The notes under the pieces are model-generated. The model had not been told where the DNA came from and searched no databases. It saw only the letters and a list, made by a program, of their open reading frames with translations. The translations under genes and the position numbers were made by a program. Of a DNA stretch of 64,000 nt, positions 62,476 through 64,000 are shown in pieces. Origin of the DNA: Marinomonas profundi. Its GTDB lineage: Bacteria > Pseudomonadota > Gammaproteobacteria > Pseudomonadales > Marinomonadaceae. Position 1 is the stretch's first letter. The number at the start of each line of letters is the position of its first letter. Where the stretch lies: the NCBI RefSeq assembly GCF_020694005.1, contig NZ_CP073013.1, positions 1,250,578 to 1,314,577 on the forward strand. The letters are read 5' to 3'.

Positions 62476-63483
62476 TTAGGCTTTCAAACGACTAAATACA
62501 CGACGAGCATTGCCTTCAAAAATCGCTTGTTTCTGTTCAGCAGATAACACAGCGCTGTTGTCGATATAACGTTTGGTGTCGTCAAAATAATGACCTGTTT
62601 CTGGGTCAATACCACGCACTGCGCCAATCATTTCAGAGGCAAACAAGATGTTCTTTGTTGGAATAATGTCTAACAGCAAATCAATCCCGCGCTGATGGTA
62701 AACACAGGTATCAAAATAAATGTTGTTTAACACTCGCTCGGCTAGATCAAAGCCTTGATCCAACGCCATACCACGGAAACGTCCCCAGTGATAAGGCACC
62801 GCGCCACCGCCATGAGGAATGATGATTTTTAATTCAGGAAAGTCTTTGAACACATCCGACATCATCAACTGTTGGAAGCCGGTGGTGTCAGCGCCTAAAT
62901 AATGAGAGCCCGTGGTGTGGAAACAATCGTTACAGGCCGCGCTCACGTGGATCATCGCTGGAATGTCGTATTCGCACATTTTTTCGTAGATAGGGTAGAA
63001 AGAGCGATCCGCCAAGGATTTATCTTGCCAGTAACCGCCACTTGGATCTGGGTTCAAGTTGATGCCGATAAAGCCCATTTCTTCAACCGTACGCACGATT
63101 TCAGCTACCGATTTACCAGGATCAACACCTGGAGATTGTGGCAGTTGCGCAACAGGCGCAAAGTTTTCAGGAAATAAATCACACACGCGACGAATCAAGT
63201 CATTTTGGTGTTCTGTCCAATATTGGCTCGTGTACTCATTGCCAATATGGTGTCCCATCCAGCTGGCGCGAGGAGAAAAAATAGTCAGGTCCGTGCCGCG
63301 TTCTTGTTGTAAGCGCAGCTGATTATTGATGATGCTGTCACGGATCTCGTCATCCGAAACCACAACCTTACCTTTCTCACCCACAAAAGCAGGATCTTTA
63401 GCGACCTGTGCTTTTTGCTTATCGCGGTATTCGCCAACACCGGCGGGCGTCGTCGTATAATGTCCGTGGCAATCTATAATCAT
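62476..63483 (-). CDS. ligJ: 4-oxalomesaconate hydratase
   Basis: The 335-residue amidohydrolase-fold protein starts MIIDCHGHYTTTPAGVGEYR (HxH), with DLTIFSPRASWMGHHIGNEY, GFIGINLNPDPSGGYWQDKS, MIHVSAACNDCFHTTGSHYL, KIIIPHGGGAVPYHWGRFRG and NILFASEMIGAVRGIDPETG. It matches LigJ of Sphingobium-type pathways, and not the unrelated GalB or LigJ-like hydratases of Pseudomonas gallate genes. It hydrates oxalomesaconate to 4-carboxy-4-hydroxy-2-oxoadipate. It is the first gene of the leftward lig operon. Confidence 0.93.
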   Translation of the reverse strand: MIIDCHGHYTTTPAGVGEYRDKQKAQVAKDPAFVGEKGKVVVSDDEIRDSIINNQLRLQQERGTDLTIFSPRASWMGHHIGNEYTSQYWTEHQNDLIRRVCDLFPENFAPVAQLPQSPGVDPGKSVAEIVRTVEEMGFIGINLNPDPSGGYWQDKSLADRSFYPIYEKMCEYDIPAMIHVSAACNDCFHTTGSHYLGADTTGFQQLMMSDVFKDFPELKIIIPHGGGAVPYHWGRFRGMALDQGFDLAERVLNNIYFDTCVYHQRGIDLLLDIIPTKNILFASEMIGAVRGIDPETGHYFDDTKRYIDNSAVLSAEQKQAIFEGNARRVFSRLKA

Positions 63484-64000
63484 CTTAGTACTCTCTATTT
63501 TTTAAGGCTGTTCTTATTAAAGCCGCTTTATATTTAGGCAATACGTACGGTGAAACGGCAAGCCAAACATCGCATGTCATCTTGTCAATTTACCCTTGCC
63601 AACACCGCCATTCCATCACAATCCTTGAAGAGTATTGTTTTCCACCATCAATTTGGCTATTTCAATTTAACCAAAAGGGTATTGTATTTTGATATAGCGT
63701 CTTTTTAACGCAGAGAAAATGCCTATTTATTTAAGATATTTATAACCGATATCCGCCACAAACAGACGAGCACTGACACCCAAAAAATGCCATTAACACC
63801 TTGAAAAAACTCGTTTTTCCAAAAACAAATTCACTCTGTTGGCTTTTAGTATTCCCTTTTCGATATATATGAGACATTAAAAATTCATTTCTAAAAAAAC
63901 AATATTTACGACATTTTGGTGTTGTTGCCTAATGAAAGAGCAAATATTGCACAGAGCATCATGACCCCTTTCTAACGTTAGACTGGATTTAACCGTGCTT
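63484..64000. promoter_or_regulatory. Upstream region of the lig operon, no gene seen
   Basis: This 517-bp AT-rich region has no convincing gene on either strand up to the window edge. It carries the 21-bp motif at 63849-63869 (plus strand GTATTCC-C-TTTTCGATATAT-A) also found upstream of quiC, a smaller CGATAT core at 63748, and TTTTGATATAG at 63687-63697, which also occurs before the tandem-HTH lysR gene (50417-50427). The promoter itself was not located. Confidence 0.55.

Overview
The window looks like chromosomal DNA of a marine gammaproteobacterium of the Oceanospirillaceae/Marinomonas type. This rests on moderate GC, proteobacterial gene families throughout, the core order rpmB-rpmG-mutM, a two-subunit pyruvate carboxylase with its LysR regulator, and many catabolic operons each next to its own regulator. 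The genus is inference. No rRNA, tRNA, CRISPR array, prophage or insertion sequence was seen.

Layout. 1-4 kb: a partial YcaQ-type glycosylase, a LysR/nitroreductase divergent pair, an SGNH esterase and ElyC. 4-6.2 kb: a toxin-antitoxin cluster with an orphan PaaA2-like antitoxin, a decayed HTH antitoxin and an intact hipBA pair. 6.4-15.1 kb: the complete five-step histidine degradation set (hutU, hutH, hutI, hutF, hutG) with hutD and the repressor hutC; three HutC-box-like palindromes lie at its control regions. 15.1-21.2 kb: cytochrome b561, two poorly known proteins, pepQ and a chemoreceptor. 21.3-25 kb: quiC (3-dehydroshikimate dehydratase), a PcaQ/GbpR-like LysR gene and a decayed RelE/NadS module. 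25-27.7 kb: cupin, Dabb, SDR and LysR genes. 27.8-31.8 kb: a sulfate ABC transporter. 31.9-35.4 kb: a histone-deacetylase-family gene divergent from a Pat-type lysine acetyltransferase. 35.5-42.5 kb: rlpA-like gene, AbrB-family membrane protein, then cdd with a BMP-type nucleoside ABC transporter. 42.7-46.7 kb: mutM, rpmG, rpmB and a trpR-trpE-trpG operon. 46.9-50.1 kb: aroQ, an AEC transporter, a GntR/FCD regulator and a shikimate dehydrogenase. 50.4-53.9 kb: a LysR regulator with two N-terminal HTH domains, ligC and an aldo/keto reductase. 54-58.3 kb: pycB, pycA, pycR. 58.4-63.5 kb: the protocatechuate 4,5-cleavage operon ligJ-ligK-galD-ligI-ligA-ligB.

How it fits together. Shikimate or dehydroshikimate enters through AroE-like, AroQ and QuiC to protocatechuate. 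LigAB opens the ring, LigC oxidises the product, LigI hydrolyses the pyrone, and GalD, LigJ and LigK finish to pyruvate and oxaloacetate. PycAB, which lies between ligC and ligB, carboxylates pyruvate to oxaloacetate. A near-identical 21-bp motif occurs upstream of both quiC and the lig operon although they are 40 kb apart, suggesting joint control.

The most interesting points are this shared motif, the tandem-HTH LysR protein, the deacetylase/acetyltransferase pair with a shortened ATP-grasp part, the cluster of live and dead toxin-antitoxin genes, and repeated in-frame 15- or 18-bp tandem duplications at gene ends.
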